DNA of 64,000 bases from Parahaliea aestuarii. GTDB lineage: Bacteria > Pseudomonadota > Gammaproteobacteria > Pseudomonadales > Halieaceae. Each line of letters starts with the position of its first letter. The first letter of the stretch is position 1. The notes beneath the pieces are model-generated. The model worked only from the letters and a program-made list of their open reading frames with translations, ran no database searches and had not been told where the DNA came from. The position numbers and the translations under genes were made by a program. The stretch lies in the NCBI RefSeq assembly GCF_008064635.1, contig NZ_VRYZ01000008.1, positions 1 to 64,000 on the forward strand, given 5' to 3'. Shown here in pieces: positions 29,843 through 38,219 of this stretch.

Positions 29843-30193
29843 TCAGGCGTTTACGCTGAAAACCAGCCCTTTAAGCTGGTCAATCCGGCCGGCAATCCTC
29901 AGCATCTCATCGGAGGGGTACTGGCGAATCACCTCGCCGGTTTCCCTGTCCACCAGCCGGGTAATGGTTTCCGGCGGATCGCCGCTCACCTCGAACACCA
30001 CGCCATAGGGACGGAGCACCGTGTTGACGCGCTCTACCTCCGGCAAATACCGCTCCAGCGTTACCGGCGCCCCGCCTTCGGCATCGTCGCCAACCCAGGG
30101 AGTCACTCTGTCGAGCGCAAGCGTGACTCGCTCTGCGCCTGTAGACAGCGGCAGAGAAACCACAGCCCCGACACTCTCATTCACCGAACTCAT
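29843..30193 (-). CDS. FlaG-like protein
   Basis: The 116-residue protein has a C-terminal half with the FlaG pattern: VVFEVSGDPPETITRLVDRE, then TGEVIRQYPSDEMLRIAGRI and LKGLVFSVNA. FlaG proteins influence flagellar filament length. No flagellin, fliD or other flagellar gene is within the window, so this copy is an orphan. The N-terminal half is unrelated and poorly conserved in appearance. It is convergent with the channel gene, with 44 bp between. Confidence 0.75.
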   Translation of the reverse strand: MSSVNESVGAVVSLPLSTGAERVTLALDRVTPWVGDDAEGGAPVTLERYLPEVERVNTVLRPYGVVFEVSGDPPETITRLVDRETGEVIRQYPSDEMLRIAGRIDQLKGLVFSVNA

Positions 30194-30450
30194 TCCCGCC
30201 CCCCCGGATATCCACTCCCAAAGGGAGCCTTATGCCACACGTATCGGCGAGATGGGTATATTCTTTAGCAATTTGACTAATCAATGGCGCCCTACTTCAG
30301 CTTTCACTTTTCACGCTTCACGCCAGGTGAGGGAGCGGCGCGCCAGGGCAATGCGCTGATTTTCGGCTGTGTGCCACCCGGCAGCGGCAACCGGATTGCC
30401 CTGGATACTGTTTCGGAATGAAGCGATGCAGGAATTTTTTTTTGTCGCCA

Positions 30451-30477
30451 TGTCACAAACCGGTGCGTGACTTCGTC
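30451..30477 (+). promoter_or_regulatory. Candidate ECF41-type promoter
   Basis: TGTCACA (30451-30457), a 16-bp spacer and CGTC (30474-30477) match the reported ECF41 promoter pattern, TGTCACA in the -35 and CGTC in the -10 region. It stands 40 bp upstream of the carboxymuconolactone decarboxylase-like gene, which is followed 12 bp later by an ECF41 sigma factor. The unit is therefore probably autoregulated. The rest of the 30194-30516 gap shows no gene. Confidence 0.7.
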
Positions 30478-30516
30478 TTATGTTCAGCGATACTGCAAAC
30501 TGACAGGAGAATCACA

Positions 30517-30987
30517 ATGCAAGCACGCCTGGACCCATGGAACGCCAACTCGCAGGCGATGAACGCCATGTTGAATCTGGAAAACTACCTGCAGGACAGC
30601 AGCCTGGAATACAGCATTTGCGAGCTGGTGAGAACGCGCGCATCTCAGCTGAACGGTTGCGCCTTCTGTCTGCAGATGCATACCAGTGACGCCCGCAAGG
30701 CGGGAGAAACGGAGGAGCGCCTGTACCTGCTCAATGCCTGGCGCGAAGCACCGGTCTATACCCCCCGCGAACGCGCCGCCCTGGCCTGGACAGAGGCCCT
30801 CACCCTGGTTGCCAAAACGGGCGCGCCCGATGCCGATTACGAACAGGCCAGGCAAGCGTTCAGCGACAGGGAACTGGTCGATCTCACCTTGCTGATTGGC
30901 GCCATCAATAGCTGGAACCGCATTGCCATCGGGTTTCGCAGTCAGCCTGCTGTCACCCCCACTGGTCTACAATCTTCCGCGGTTTAA
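30517..30987 (+). CDS. Carboxymuconolactone decarboxylase/AhpD-family protein
   Basis: The 156-residue protein carries the AhpD-like redox motif C-x-x-C in LNGCAFCLQMHTSDAR, followed by the conserved E-R-L-Y-L-L-N-A-W-R and YTPRERAALAWTEALTLV. Such proteins reduce peroxides or disulfides, or act on reactive electrophiles. ATG 30517 follows CAGGAGA. The gene for an ECF41 sigma factor starts 12 bp after the stop. This partnership is the standard context of ECF41 (carboxymuconolactone decarboxylases, oxidoreductases or epimerases), so it is the probable target gene. Confidence 0.92.
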   Translation: MQARLDPWNANSQAMNAMLNLENYLQDSSLEYSICELVRTRASQLNGCAFCLQMHTSDARKAGETEERLYLLNAWREAPVYTPRERAALAWTEALTLVAKTGAPDADYEQARQAFSDRELVDLTLLIGAINSWNRIAIGFRSQPAVTPTGLQSSAV

Positions 30988-30999
30988 AGGAATCATTAC

Positions 31000-31911
31000 A
31001 TGACGGCTTCCGAGGAATTCCAGGCCAATCGCAGTCGTCTTCAGGGCCTGGCTTACCGCATGCTGGGCTCCGTGGCAGACGCAGAAGACGTGATACAGGA
31101 CGCTTACCTGCGCTGGCACGATGTGGATCGGGCGGCCGTCGAGAGCCCTGAATCCTATTTGACCACGGTGGTCAGCCGGCTTTGCCTGGACCGCCTGGGC
31201 GAGGCCAGGCGAAAACGGGAAGTGTATATCGGACCCTGGCTACCGGAACCTCTGCTTACCTCCCACGCTGAAAGCTCTGCATCCGCGGAAGATAAAGAGC
31301 TTTCACGGGATATTTCCTTCGCGCTCATGCTCGCCCTGGAGCGTCTTTCCCCTTTGGAGCGGGCGGCATTTCTCCTTCACGATGTGTTTGAGCTGAGTTA
31401 TTCAGAAATCGCGGCGACATTGAATCGTGGCGAAGCAGCCTGCCGGCAACTGGTGACACGTGCCCGACAACACATTCAGCGAGACAAGACCCGCTATCGT
31501 GTGGACGCGGATCAGAATGAGCAGTTGGCCAGCGCATTTTTCCAGGCGTCCCGCCAGGGCGATATCGCCACTTTACAGAAACTGTTACTGGACGATGCGG
31601 TACTGCATGCTGACGGTGGCGGCCAGCGCACCGCCGCACGAAAACTGATGCATGGCGCCAGCAGGATTTGCCGCTTCTTTGCTGGCCTGGCCTCAAAACA
31701 GGCGGATACTCCGCCACACTGGATGATACCAGTGACCATCAACGGCGGGCCGGGTGTGCTTTCACTCGAGGCGGACGGCTTACTACAGGCTGCTACCGTC
31801 CGTATCGAACAGGGGCACATTAGCGATATCTACATCGTACGCAACCCGGAGAAGCTGGCGCACCTTGCGCACCTGGTGCCAGAACAGGTTGAGAGCGATC
31901 GCACCGGCTGA
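31000..31911 (+). CDS. sigJ: ECF41-group RNA polymerase sigma factor with SnoaL-like C-terminal domain
   Basis: The 303-residue sigma factor has region 2 in LQGLAYRMLGSVADAEDVIQ and DAYLRWHDVDR, and the ECF41 linker signature W-L-P-E-P in YIGPWLPEPLL. Region 4 lies in FLLHDVFELSYSEIAATLNR, followed by GEAACRQLVTRARQHI. The C-terminal NTF2/SnoaL-like regulatory domain contains the group-specific DGGG motif (LHADGGGQRTAARKLM). No anti-sigma factor is encoded nearby; in ECF41 the C-terminal domain does this job. A matching promoter lies upstream of the first gene of the pair. Confidence 0.93.
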   Translation: MTASEEFQANRSRLQGLAYRMLGSVADAEDVIQDAYLRWHDVDRAAVESPESYLTTVVSRLCLDRLGEARRKREVYIGPWLPEPLLTSHAESSASAEDKELSRDISFALMLALERLSPLERAAFLLHDVFELSYSEIAATLNRGEAACRQLVTRARQHIQRDKTRYRVDADQNEQLASAFFQASRQGDIATLQKLLLDDAVLHADGGGQRTAARKLMHGASRICRFFAGLASKQADTPPHWMIPVTINGGPGVLSLEADGLLQAATVRIEQGHISDIYIVRNPEKLAHLAHLVPEQVESDRTG

Positions 31912-32101
31912 GCCTGTCCCGCTCATCATGTGCACAGGCAACTATGCCTGTCTGTGTTCCACAGCTTCCTGGTGAGACTTCTTTCCGTGCGCGTCGAGTT
32001 CGGTATTCGCTCCCAGGGGCGGAAGATAAAAAAGCCAGATTGCGAATATGGGATAGTGGCCTGCGCAACGTCCTCGCTACTATTCCTGCCCCCGCAAGCG
32101 A

Positions 32102-34282
32102 ATGACGTCTTCCCGACACTGTATAACTATGACAATTCCTCGAATGCCGCCGACGACCTCTGCCAATCTTGTTTGCAACGGGGCAGAAGTCTCGCCACTG
32201 CCGCTTCAATACCGGTGCAACAAGTCCAGTCCAGCTAACGCGCTCCTTCGCACTCGCTGCTTATCGGGCTTGCTGGGCTCAATCGCCCTGCTGTGTTTGC
32301 CAAACCCCGCGCTGGCTGTAACGGTGGGCTCGGGCTTGTGCGCCTCAACCGTCAATTCGACTGCCGGCATCACTGTGTCGAAAAGTGGCGGGAACTGCAC
32401 CATCAACTTTGCTTTTACTGGTGCTCCGACAACCTGGGTGATTCCCGCGGGTGTCACTTCCGCGCAGTACACTATCAAGGGCGCCGGCACTGCCGGTCTT
32501 AACGACTATACGGGCGGGCGCGACGCCGCCTTCTCCGGCACCGGCACTATCAGCCTCACTCCTGCTTCGAACATCCAGATCCGGGTCGGCGGAATGGGTG
32601 CGCGGGCCTCAGGTTACTTCGGCGGTGATGGCGGTGGCTACAACGGCGGGGGCCATGCCGGCGAAAACTTTGCTGGCGGAGGTGGCGGCGCCACTGACCT
32701 GCGCCTGCCGCCCTACGGATCAGCCAACCGGTTTCTTGTCGCGGGGGGCAGTGGTGGTCTGGGTGATCGCAATCTGGAACCTCGCTACTCGAACCCGCAC
32801 TTTGGCGAGGACGCTACAGGCGCGACTGGCGGGCAGGGTGCCAGTTCTACATTCTGCAATGGCCTTGCCGGCGCGAACGCATCTTCAGGCGGAACTGGCG
32901 GGGCCTCTGTCTGCCGCGGTGGCGGCGGCGGTGGCGGCGGCTATGCCGGTGGAGGTGGCGCTGGCAACCCGACCACCGGCAGCAACAGCAGCGGTGGCGA
33001 CGGTGGCCGGGGCTCCTCGTATATCGATCCAGCCTACGGCACGTCGTCGACAACATCCGTGTGGAGTGCAGGCAATGCCGGCACCAACACCGATTACTCG
33101 ATGTACACCCACCGGAAGGCCGCCGGAAGCCTTGTCCTGACCTACACACCGCCAATCGTCGCTCCGGGCGCCCCGACCATTGGCGCCGCCACCGCCGGGA
33201 ATGCTCAGGCATTGGTAAGCTTCACAGCGCCGGCATTTAACGGCGGCGCAGCCATCACCGGCTATACCGCCACCAGTACGCCCGGGGGTCTGAGCGCCAG
33301 CTGCGCCTCGTCACCGTGTACCGTTGCGGGCCTGAACAATGGCACCAGTTATACCTTTACCGTGACTGCGACCAACAGCGCCGGTACCGGGGCCGCTTCC
33401 GCAGACAGCAACAGTGTCGTGCCCAGAACTGTGCCGGAAGCGCCCACTATCGCCACCGCCACCGGCGGTGACGCCCAGGCATTGATCAGCTTCACTGCAC
33501 CGGCAGTCAATGGCGGCGCAGCGATCTCCGGCTATACCGCCACCAGTACTCCCGGGAATCTGAGCGCCAGCTGCGCCTCGTCACCTTGTACCGTTGCGGG
33601 CCTGAACAATGGCACCAGTTATACCTTTACCGTAACCGCGACCAACAGCGCCGGCACAGGCAACGCCTCTGCCCCCAGTAATGAAGTCACTCCCCAGGGC
33701 GATCTGGACGGTGATGGCGTCGACGACGGCATCGACGCCTTTCCCGCAGACCCCCTGGAATCGGCTGACGGTGACGCCGATGGCATCGGCGACAACGGAG
33801 ACGCCGGTGGTACCGGCATCGGTATCCGCCTGCTCAACGCCCCACTTGGATGTCACTTCAGTCGTCCGGTCAGCGCCAACCCCGTCACCGCCGATGGCGC
33901 ACCGGGAACGCCCCTCGATATCGAACTGGATTTCCAGATCGATGGCTGCGGCGCCAGCGTTCAGGTACAGGCGCTATTCGGCCAGGCCATTACGGAAGGG
34001 AGCCTCGCCTACAAGCGCGGCGCGGACGGCACCTGGACCGAGATCCCCGGCGCCGTCATCGCGGGTGCGACCATCACCTACACGATTGCAGACGGCGGGC
34101 CGCTTGACGCTGACGGGCTGCTGAACGGGTCGATCTCCGACCCGGTCACAGCCCTCGTGCCGGCTGCTGTCAGGCCGCAAAGTGTTCCAGTACTTCCCCT
34201 GTGGGCAATGCTGACCCTGGCACTGGCACTGGGTGCTGCGGCAGTCACCGCCCTGCGACGGCAAGGACATTACCCGGGGTAA
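32102..34282 (+). CDS. Secreted surface protein: Gly-rich domain, two FnIII-like repeats, IPTL-CTERM-like tail
   Basis: The protein has up to 726 aa. Start choice is uncertain: ATG 32102, 32129 or 32144 precede the signal-like segment CLSGLLGSIALLCLPNPALA. A glycine-rich beta domain follows (YFGGDGGGYNGGGHAGENFA; GGGGGGGGYAGGGGAG). Two fibronectin III-like repeats (33164-33433, 33434-33703) come next, each with ITGYTATSTPGG-type and GLNNGTSYTFTVTATNSAGT cores. Thrombospondin-3-like calcium motifs (DLDGDGVDDGIDAFP) follow. The tail has VPVLPLWAM, a hydrophobic helix and RR, as in IPTL-CTERM sorting signals handled by exosortase-type enzymes. The protein is probably anchored or released at the surface. 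Confidence 0.8.
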   Translation: MTSSRHCITMTIPRMPPTTSANLVCNGAEVSPLPLQYRCNKSSPANALLRTRCLSGLLGSIALLCLPNPALAVTVGSGLCASTVNSTAGITVSKSGGNCTINFAFTGAPTTWVIPAGVTSAQYTIKGAGTAGLNDYTGGRDAAFSGTGTISLTPASNIQIRVGGMGARASGYFGGDGGGYNGGGHAGENFAGGGGGATDLRLPPYGSANRFLVAGGSGGLGDRNLEPRYSNPHFGEDATGATGGQGASSTFCNGLAGANASSGGTGGASVCRGGGGGGGGYAGGGGAGNPTTGSNSSGGDGGRGSSYIDPAYGTSSTTSVWSAGNAGTNTDYSMYTHRKAAGSLVLTYTPPIVAPGAPTIGAATAGNAQALVSFTAPAFNGGAAITGYTATSTPGGLSASCASSPCTVAGLNNGTSYTFTVTATNSAGTGAASADSNSVVPRTVPEAPTIATATGGDAQALISFTAPAVNGGAAISGYTATSTPGNLSASCASSPCTVAGLNNGTSYTFTVTATNSAGTGNASAPSNEVTPQGDLDGDGVDDGIDAFPADPLESADGDADGIGDNGDAGGTGIGIRLLNAPLGCHFSRPVSANPVTADGAPGTPLDIELDFQIDGCGASVQVQALFGQAITEGSLAYKRGADGTWTEIPGAVIAGATITYTIADGGPLDADGLLNGSISDPVTALVPAAVRPQSVPVLPLWAMLTLALALGAAAVTALRRQGHYPG
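33164..33703 (+). repeat. Tandem duplication of a 90-codon FnIII-like unit
   Basis: Two 270-bp units lie head to tail in frame. The middle part of each, from the Y-T-A-T-S-T-P codons to T-N-S-A-G-T, is nearly identical at DNA level, while both ends differ more. This indicates a recent duplication or gene conversion. Confidence 0.8.
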
Positions 34283-34347
34283 TTCTGGCAATGCATGGCA
34301 ATTGAGTGTCATTATCGGGATGTCTCAACAACGATAACTGAGCCCCC

Positions 34348-35355
34348 ATGGAGTCACTGGAGAAGATCCTGTTCGATGCCAACGACCAGGCCTCCGCCCA
34401 GAACTGGCTTCCACTACAGATTGACCAGACCAGCCCGGGTGTTTATAGCGGACAGTATCGCGAGATCAACTTGCCGGGCATCAAGGTGGTTACCGAAGCG
34501 CAGAGCTGCCTGGTGCACAAGCGCGGTTTTATGGAGGAAAACTACTGCACCTTGTCATTTGGCCGCAAAATGCGGCCGGCGACTGACCCCGCCGGACCTG
34601 GCCAGTCGCGTCTCTCCGAGCACCTGATTCATACCGACACCCTGTTCCTGATATCCGCCGGCACCGAATTCGACGTGCATGTCGGTGGAAATACCGAGAC
34701 AACCTACTTCCGCTTGGAACAGACCGACTTTCTCGAGCGGATTCGCCTGCTCGATCCGCAACGCTGGGAAGGAGGCACTGACGGCCTGTTGCGATTCAAT
34801 ACCCCCGACCTGCAGGCCCTGGCAGACCTGCCCGAGCTGCTGCTTCGACGGATTTCACAGGAAGCGCCGGGGAATGCGCAATGCACTGCCGCGGAGCTGA
34901 GCCGTCGCATCGGTGATCAACTGGCACTCGCCCTCGATACGGCACTGCCCGGCGATCTCAACGGCTCGCCGACCCTCGCGGCCCGGCGCCGTGCAGTGGG
35001 GCAGATCAGAGCGATAGCGGAATCGCTTGAAGATGTGCTGGACTCACAATCCTGCCCCACCGTCGTCGATCTGTGCCGATTGACCGGCGTGAGCCAGCGC
35101 ACCCTGCAATACAGCTTCAAACACCTCCTGGGGCTCTCGCCCAATGCCTACCTTCGCATCTACCGTCTCAATCGGGCCCGCTCGGAACTGCTCGAGCCGG
35201 CTTCTTCCCGGGTTAACGTTACCCAGGTGGCGACCCGCTGGCACTTCACCCATCTGGGCAAGTTCGCCGGAGATTATACCGCCCTGTTTTCCGAGGCCCC
35301 CTCGGTCACCCTGCGCCGCTCCATTTGCCAGCGTTTCGGGCACCCGGTGCAGTAG
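34348..35355 (+). CDS. AraC-family transcriptional regulator
   Basis: The 335-residue protein has a beta-rich N-terminal sensor half without recognisable ligand residues. The C-terminal double helix-turn-helix is in CRLTGVSQRTLQYSFKHLLG, LSPNAYLRIYRLNRARSELL and VATRWHFTHLGKFAGDYTAL. This is the AraC/XylS signature, closest in pattern to EutR/OruR-type regulators. Targets are unknown. The genes on both sides (surface protein, folE) have no obvious link to it. Confidence 0.88.
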   Translation: MESLEKILFDANDQASAQNWLPLQIDQTSPGVYSGQYREINLPGIKVVTEAQSCLVHKRGFMEENYCTLSFGRKMRPATDPAGPGQSRLSEHLIHTDTLFLISAGTEFDVHVGGNTETTYFRLEQTDFLERIRLLDPQRWEGGTDGLLRFNTPDLQALADLPELLLRRISQEAPGNAQCTAAELSRRIGDQLALALDTALPGDLNGSPTLAARRRAVGQIRAIAESLEDVLDSQSCPTVVDLCRLTGVSQRTLQYSFKHLLGLSPNAYLRIYRLNRARSELLEPASSRVNVTQVATRWHFTHLGKFAGDYTALFSEAPSVTLRRSICQRFGHPVQ

Positions 35356-35417
35356 GTCCGTCGCGGGCCGTCTCCAGTTCGCGGGCTGTACCGCCAGGCA
35401 AGAGCGACCAGCCGCGC

Positions 35418-36101
35418 CTAGTTCAGAAACTCCGCCCGTGTGCTGGCGTTGTTCTTGAAAGCGCCGCCGAGGGCTGTAGTCCGGGTCCTGGAATTGCTGT
35501 CCATCACACCGCGCGCCTTGACGCAGTAATGAGTCGCATTGATCGTAATGGCCACATCCTCGGTTTCCAGCAGTGTCTGCAGCGCCACCAGTACCTGCTG
35601 GGTCAAGCGCTCCTGTACCTGGGGTCGCTGGGCGAAGAAGCGGACGATGCGGTTGATCTTGCTCAGGCCGATGATACGACTGCCCGGAATATAGGCCACC
35701 CGGGCGCTGCCATCTATTGTCACGAAGTGATGTTCGCAGGTGCTCACCAGATCGATATCGTCGATCAGCACCATTTCCTCCACGCCCATCTTGTTGTCGA
35801 TCACCGCGACTTTCGGGAACCGGGTGTAGTCCAGCCCGGCGAAAATCTCGTCCACGTACATCCTGGCGATACGGTCGGGCGTGTCGCACAGGCTGTCGTC
35901 TGCCAGGTCCAGCCCCAGGGTGCGGGTAATCTCGGTAAACGCCGCGCTGATGCGGCGAAACTTCTCGTCGCGGTTCAGGCCATTGTCCACCAGCGGTGTT
36001 TCCAGCCCGCGTTCGACCAACGCATCGCGCACCCGGCGGGCATCATCGGACAGGGCGGGGGAACGAGTATAGGCGGGGTAGCTGGCGACGACGGCATCCA
36101 T
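35418..36101 (-). CDS. folE: GTP cyclohydrolase I, type FolE1
   Basis: This enzyme converts GTP to 7,8-dihydroneopterin triphosphate, the first step of folate (or pterin) synthesis. The 227 residues keep the zinc site (CEHH in [20 protein letters not shown] and the later cysteine in [13 protein letters not shown]). Other conserved segments are [17 protein letters not shown] and [17 protein letters not shown] 36101 follows GAGGAG. A photolyase/cryptochrome gene lies upstream on the same strand (80-bp gap). These enzymes often use a folate antenna and FAD, so the neighbourhood is sensible. Confidence 0.96.
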   Translation of the reverse strand: MDAVVASYPAYTRSPALSDDARRVRDALVERGLETPLVDNGLNRDEKFRRISAAFTEITRTLGLDLADDSLCDTPDRIARMYVDEIFAGLDYTRFPKVAVIDNKMGVEEMVLIDDIDLVSTCEHHFVTIDGSARVAYIPGSRIIGLSKINRIVRFFAQRPQVQERLTQQVLVALQTLLETEDVAITINATHYCVKARGVMDSNSRTRTTALGGAFKNNASTRAEFLN

Positions 36102-36181
36102 TGAATTCTCCTCTTCGGGCTCGAGCTTGATACGGGGGCAGCGCGGCGGCGGATTACCGGGCCGGAGAAAAAAGCCGGCAG

Positions 36182-37474
36182 CTAGGCAATGGGCCAGTCT
36201 GCCGCATCCACAATGAACTCGGGCTGGGTCGCACACTCGCCGCTCCAGCGCCGCACAAAATCGCCCTCCGGATCGTATAACGCGGCCTGTTTCTCCAGAT
36301 TGAAATGCCTGCCACCCCGGGGATCGGCACCGACACCGGCGATGTACTGCCAGTTACCGTAGTTGCTGGCCACATCGTAATCGATGAGGTGCTTCTCGAA
36401 GAAAGCAGCGCCGTAGCGCCAGTCCATGTTCAGCTCGTTCACCAGGCAGCTGGCGGCGATCTGGCGACCGCGATTGCTCATCCAGCCCGTGGCCACCAGT
36501 TGGTGCATGAGGGCGTTCACCAGGGGATAGTCCGTCGCCCCGGCGCACCAGCGGGCGAAGTTGCGGGGCTCGAAGGTTCGCAGGTGCCGCCGGCGGCCGC
36601 GCCCACTGGCGCGGTACAGGGCAGGGCCGTCCTGGTAAGCGCGCCAGTGAAAGAACTCACGCCAGAGAAATTCACGGTACAGGTGCTGCGTGGACTCGCT
36701 GGCTCCATGGTCGCGCTCGTAAGACCGCAGCAACCAGGCAATACGGCGGATCGACAGGGAGCCGGTAGCCAGCCACGGGGAGACGGCGCTGGAAGAAAAC
36801 AGGCCCTCCAGGTCGTTGCGGGTTGCCGTGTAGTTGTCCACTGCGCGCTCTCGCAGCATCCAGGCGTTGAGGCGCTCGCGCCCGACCCCTGATCCCCCTC
36901 GTGCAATGAATGCCGGGTGCGGGCGAGTCGGGGACTGCGCAATCTTTCTCGTATTCAACGATTCCGGCTTGGGCGGAAGGTGCGACTCACCCGACGGGGG
37001 CTCGGGGTTGAGATGTTCTACCTGCTTGCGAAATGGCGTGTACTGCGAGGGCAATTGGCCCCCCTGCCAGGGCAATTTCGCAGCTGAAAACAGGGTATTG
37101 CCTGCGTGAACCAGCAGCGGCACCGCCAGCCTGAGGGCGACCTGCTCCACTGCCCTGCGTTCATACTCGCCGGGCGCTCGGGCTACGCCGACACGCCTCA
37201 CCGAAAAGCGCTCGACGAGCTCCGGCAACCACCGCTCCGGCGTCCCCTGCAATACCATCAGTTCCTGACCGCGCTCCCGCAGCGCCGCCTGCAACGCGGC
37301 CACGGATTCCCGCAGGAACCGCGCCCGCTGCGCGCCCACGCCGGTCAGATTGCACCAGGGTGGCGGCCGCGGCCAGAAATAAACGCACAGCAGGCGCGTC
37401 GCCACGGCATGGGCCGCGAGCCCCGGGTTATCCTCCACCCTCAGGTCATTGCGGAACCAGTACAGCTCAGTCAT
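36182..37474 (-). CDS. Photolyase/cryptochrome, DASH-type
   Basis: The 430 aa comprise an N-terminal antenna domain ([19 protein letters not shown]) and a C-terminal FAD domain. Conserved segments include [50 protein letters not shown] and [20 protein letters not shown], then [20 protein letters not shown] and [17 protein letters not shown]. The last parts are diagnostic of cryptochrome DASH and related photolyases. It repairs cyclobutane dimers (mainly single-stranded DNA in DASH proteins) or acts as a blue-light sensor. ATG 37474 was chosen; TTG 37486 is also possible. It lies upstream of folE. Confidence 0.9.
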   Translation of the reverse strand: MTELYWFRNDLRVEDNPGLAAHAVATRLLCVYFWPRPPPWCNLTGVGAQRARFLRESVAALQAALRERGQELMVLQGTPERWLPELVERFSVRRVGVARAPGEYERRAVEQVALRLAVPLLVHAGNTLFSAAKLPWQGGQLPSQYTPFRKQVEHLNPEPPSGESHLPPKPESLNTRKIAQSPTRPHPAFIARGGSGVGRERLNAWMLRERAVDNYTATRNDLEGLFSSSAVSPWLATGSLSIRRIAWLLRSYERDHGASESTQHLYREFLWREFFHWRAYQDGPALYRASGRGRRRHLRTFEPRNFARWCAGATDYPLVNALMHQLVATGWMSNRGRQIAASCLVNELNMDWRYGAAFFEKHLIDYDVASNYGNWQYIAGVGADPRGGRHFNLEKQAALYDPEGDFVRRWSGECATQPEFIVDAADWPIA

Positions 37475-37622
37475 TCCCTCTCCCAAACGCTCCCTGCATT
37501 AGGGTACGGGTGTCAGGGCCAAGTGGTTCACGGGAAGTTGATCCGGGCTGAGGCCAATTGCGTAGCAGAGTCATCGACACAGGATATCCCTATCCTTTTT
37601 CACCTCCACTGACCTGCAGGGC

Positions 37623-38219
37623 ATGGAACAACGGCGGCGCGCCGCATTGATCATCCGCCCTGGGGCGAAGAGCGCCACACGCTGGCCAATAATCCTGGCG
37701 ACTGGCCACTACAGCCTTAACCACGTCACCACCTCGCTGGTGGAGGCCGCCCACCAGACCGCCGCCCGCTACCAGCGGGATACTTCCGAGTTCGATGCCA
37801 GCGGATTAACGCCCGAATGGCGCAATGATTTCCATGCCCCGATGGTGGCGGAAGCCGATATCCGATTGGGATTGACGCTGCGTGAACACCAGCAGTTGAG
37901 CATCAATAGCACCCACCTGGTAATCGGTGAGATCATTTTCGCAGAGCTTCCCGATCACTGTCTGCGGGATGATGGAGCCATCTGCCTGGAAACTGCCAAT
38001 AGCGCCGCCCTGAGCGGCCTGGACACCTACTTCAGGCCCAGCTACTGCCGGGCCGCCCTGCTCGCATCCCGCGTGGCCTTGAACTCCGACCCGTCCTTCC
38101 ACTGCGGCCAGCGGGAGGAATCGGCGAGGTCTTCAATGATCTGCCGGATCAGCTCGATATCCTGTACGGCACCGGTGAGGTCCCAGTCGGCGGACCAGGC
38201 ATCGCAGGTCTTGTGGTAA
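37623..38219 (+). pseudogene. Remnant of a flavin reductase-family gene
   Basis: An open frame of 198 codons contains the second half of a flavin reductase/DIM6-type domain: LNHVTTSLVEAAHQTAARYQ, RDTSEFDASGLTPEW, QLSINSTHLVIGEIIFAELP and LDTYFRPSYCRAALLASRVA. The expected N-terminal FMN-binding part (H-D-P-x-K-A-I-x-P-R-P-I-G type) is absent from all frames upstream. The 3' end, from about 38042, runs antisense into the peptidase gene. It is probably a decayed gene, broken at both ends. Confidence 0.6.

Noticed and set aside
32600-33010. Glycine-rich repeats considered as a CRISPR or VNTR array
   Set aside because: The repetition is irregular GGC/GGT codon runs in a coding frame without constant repeats and spacers. 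No CRISPR array was seen anywhere in the window.
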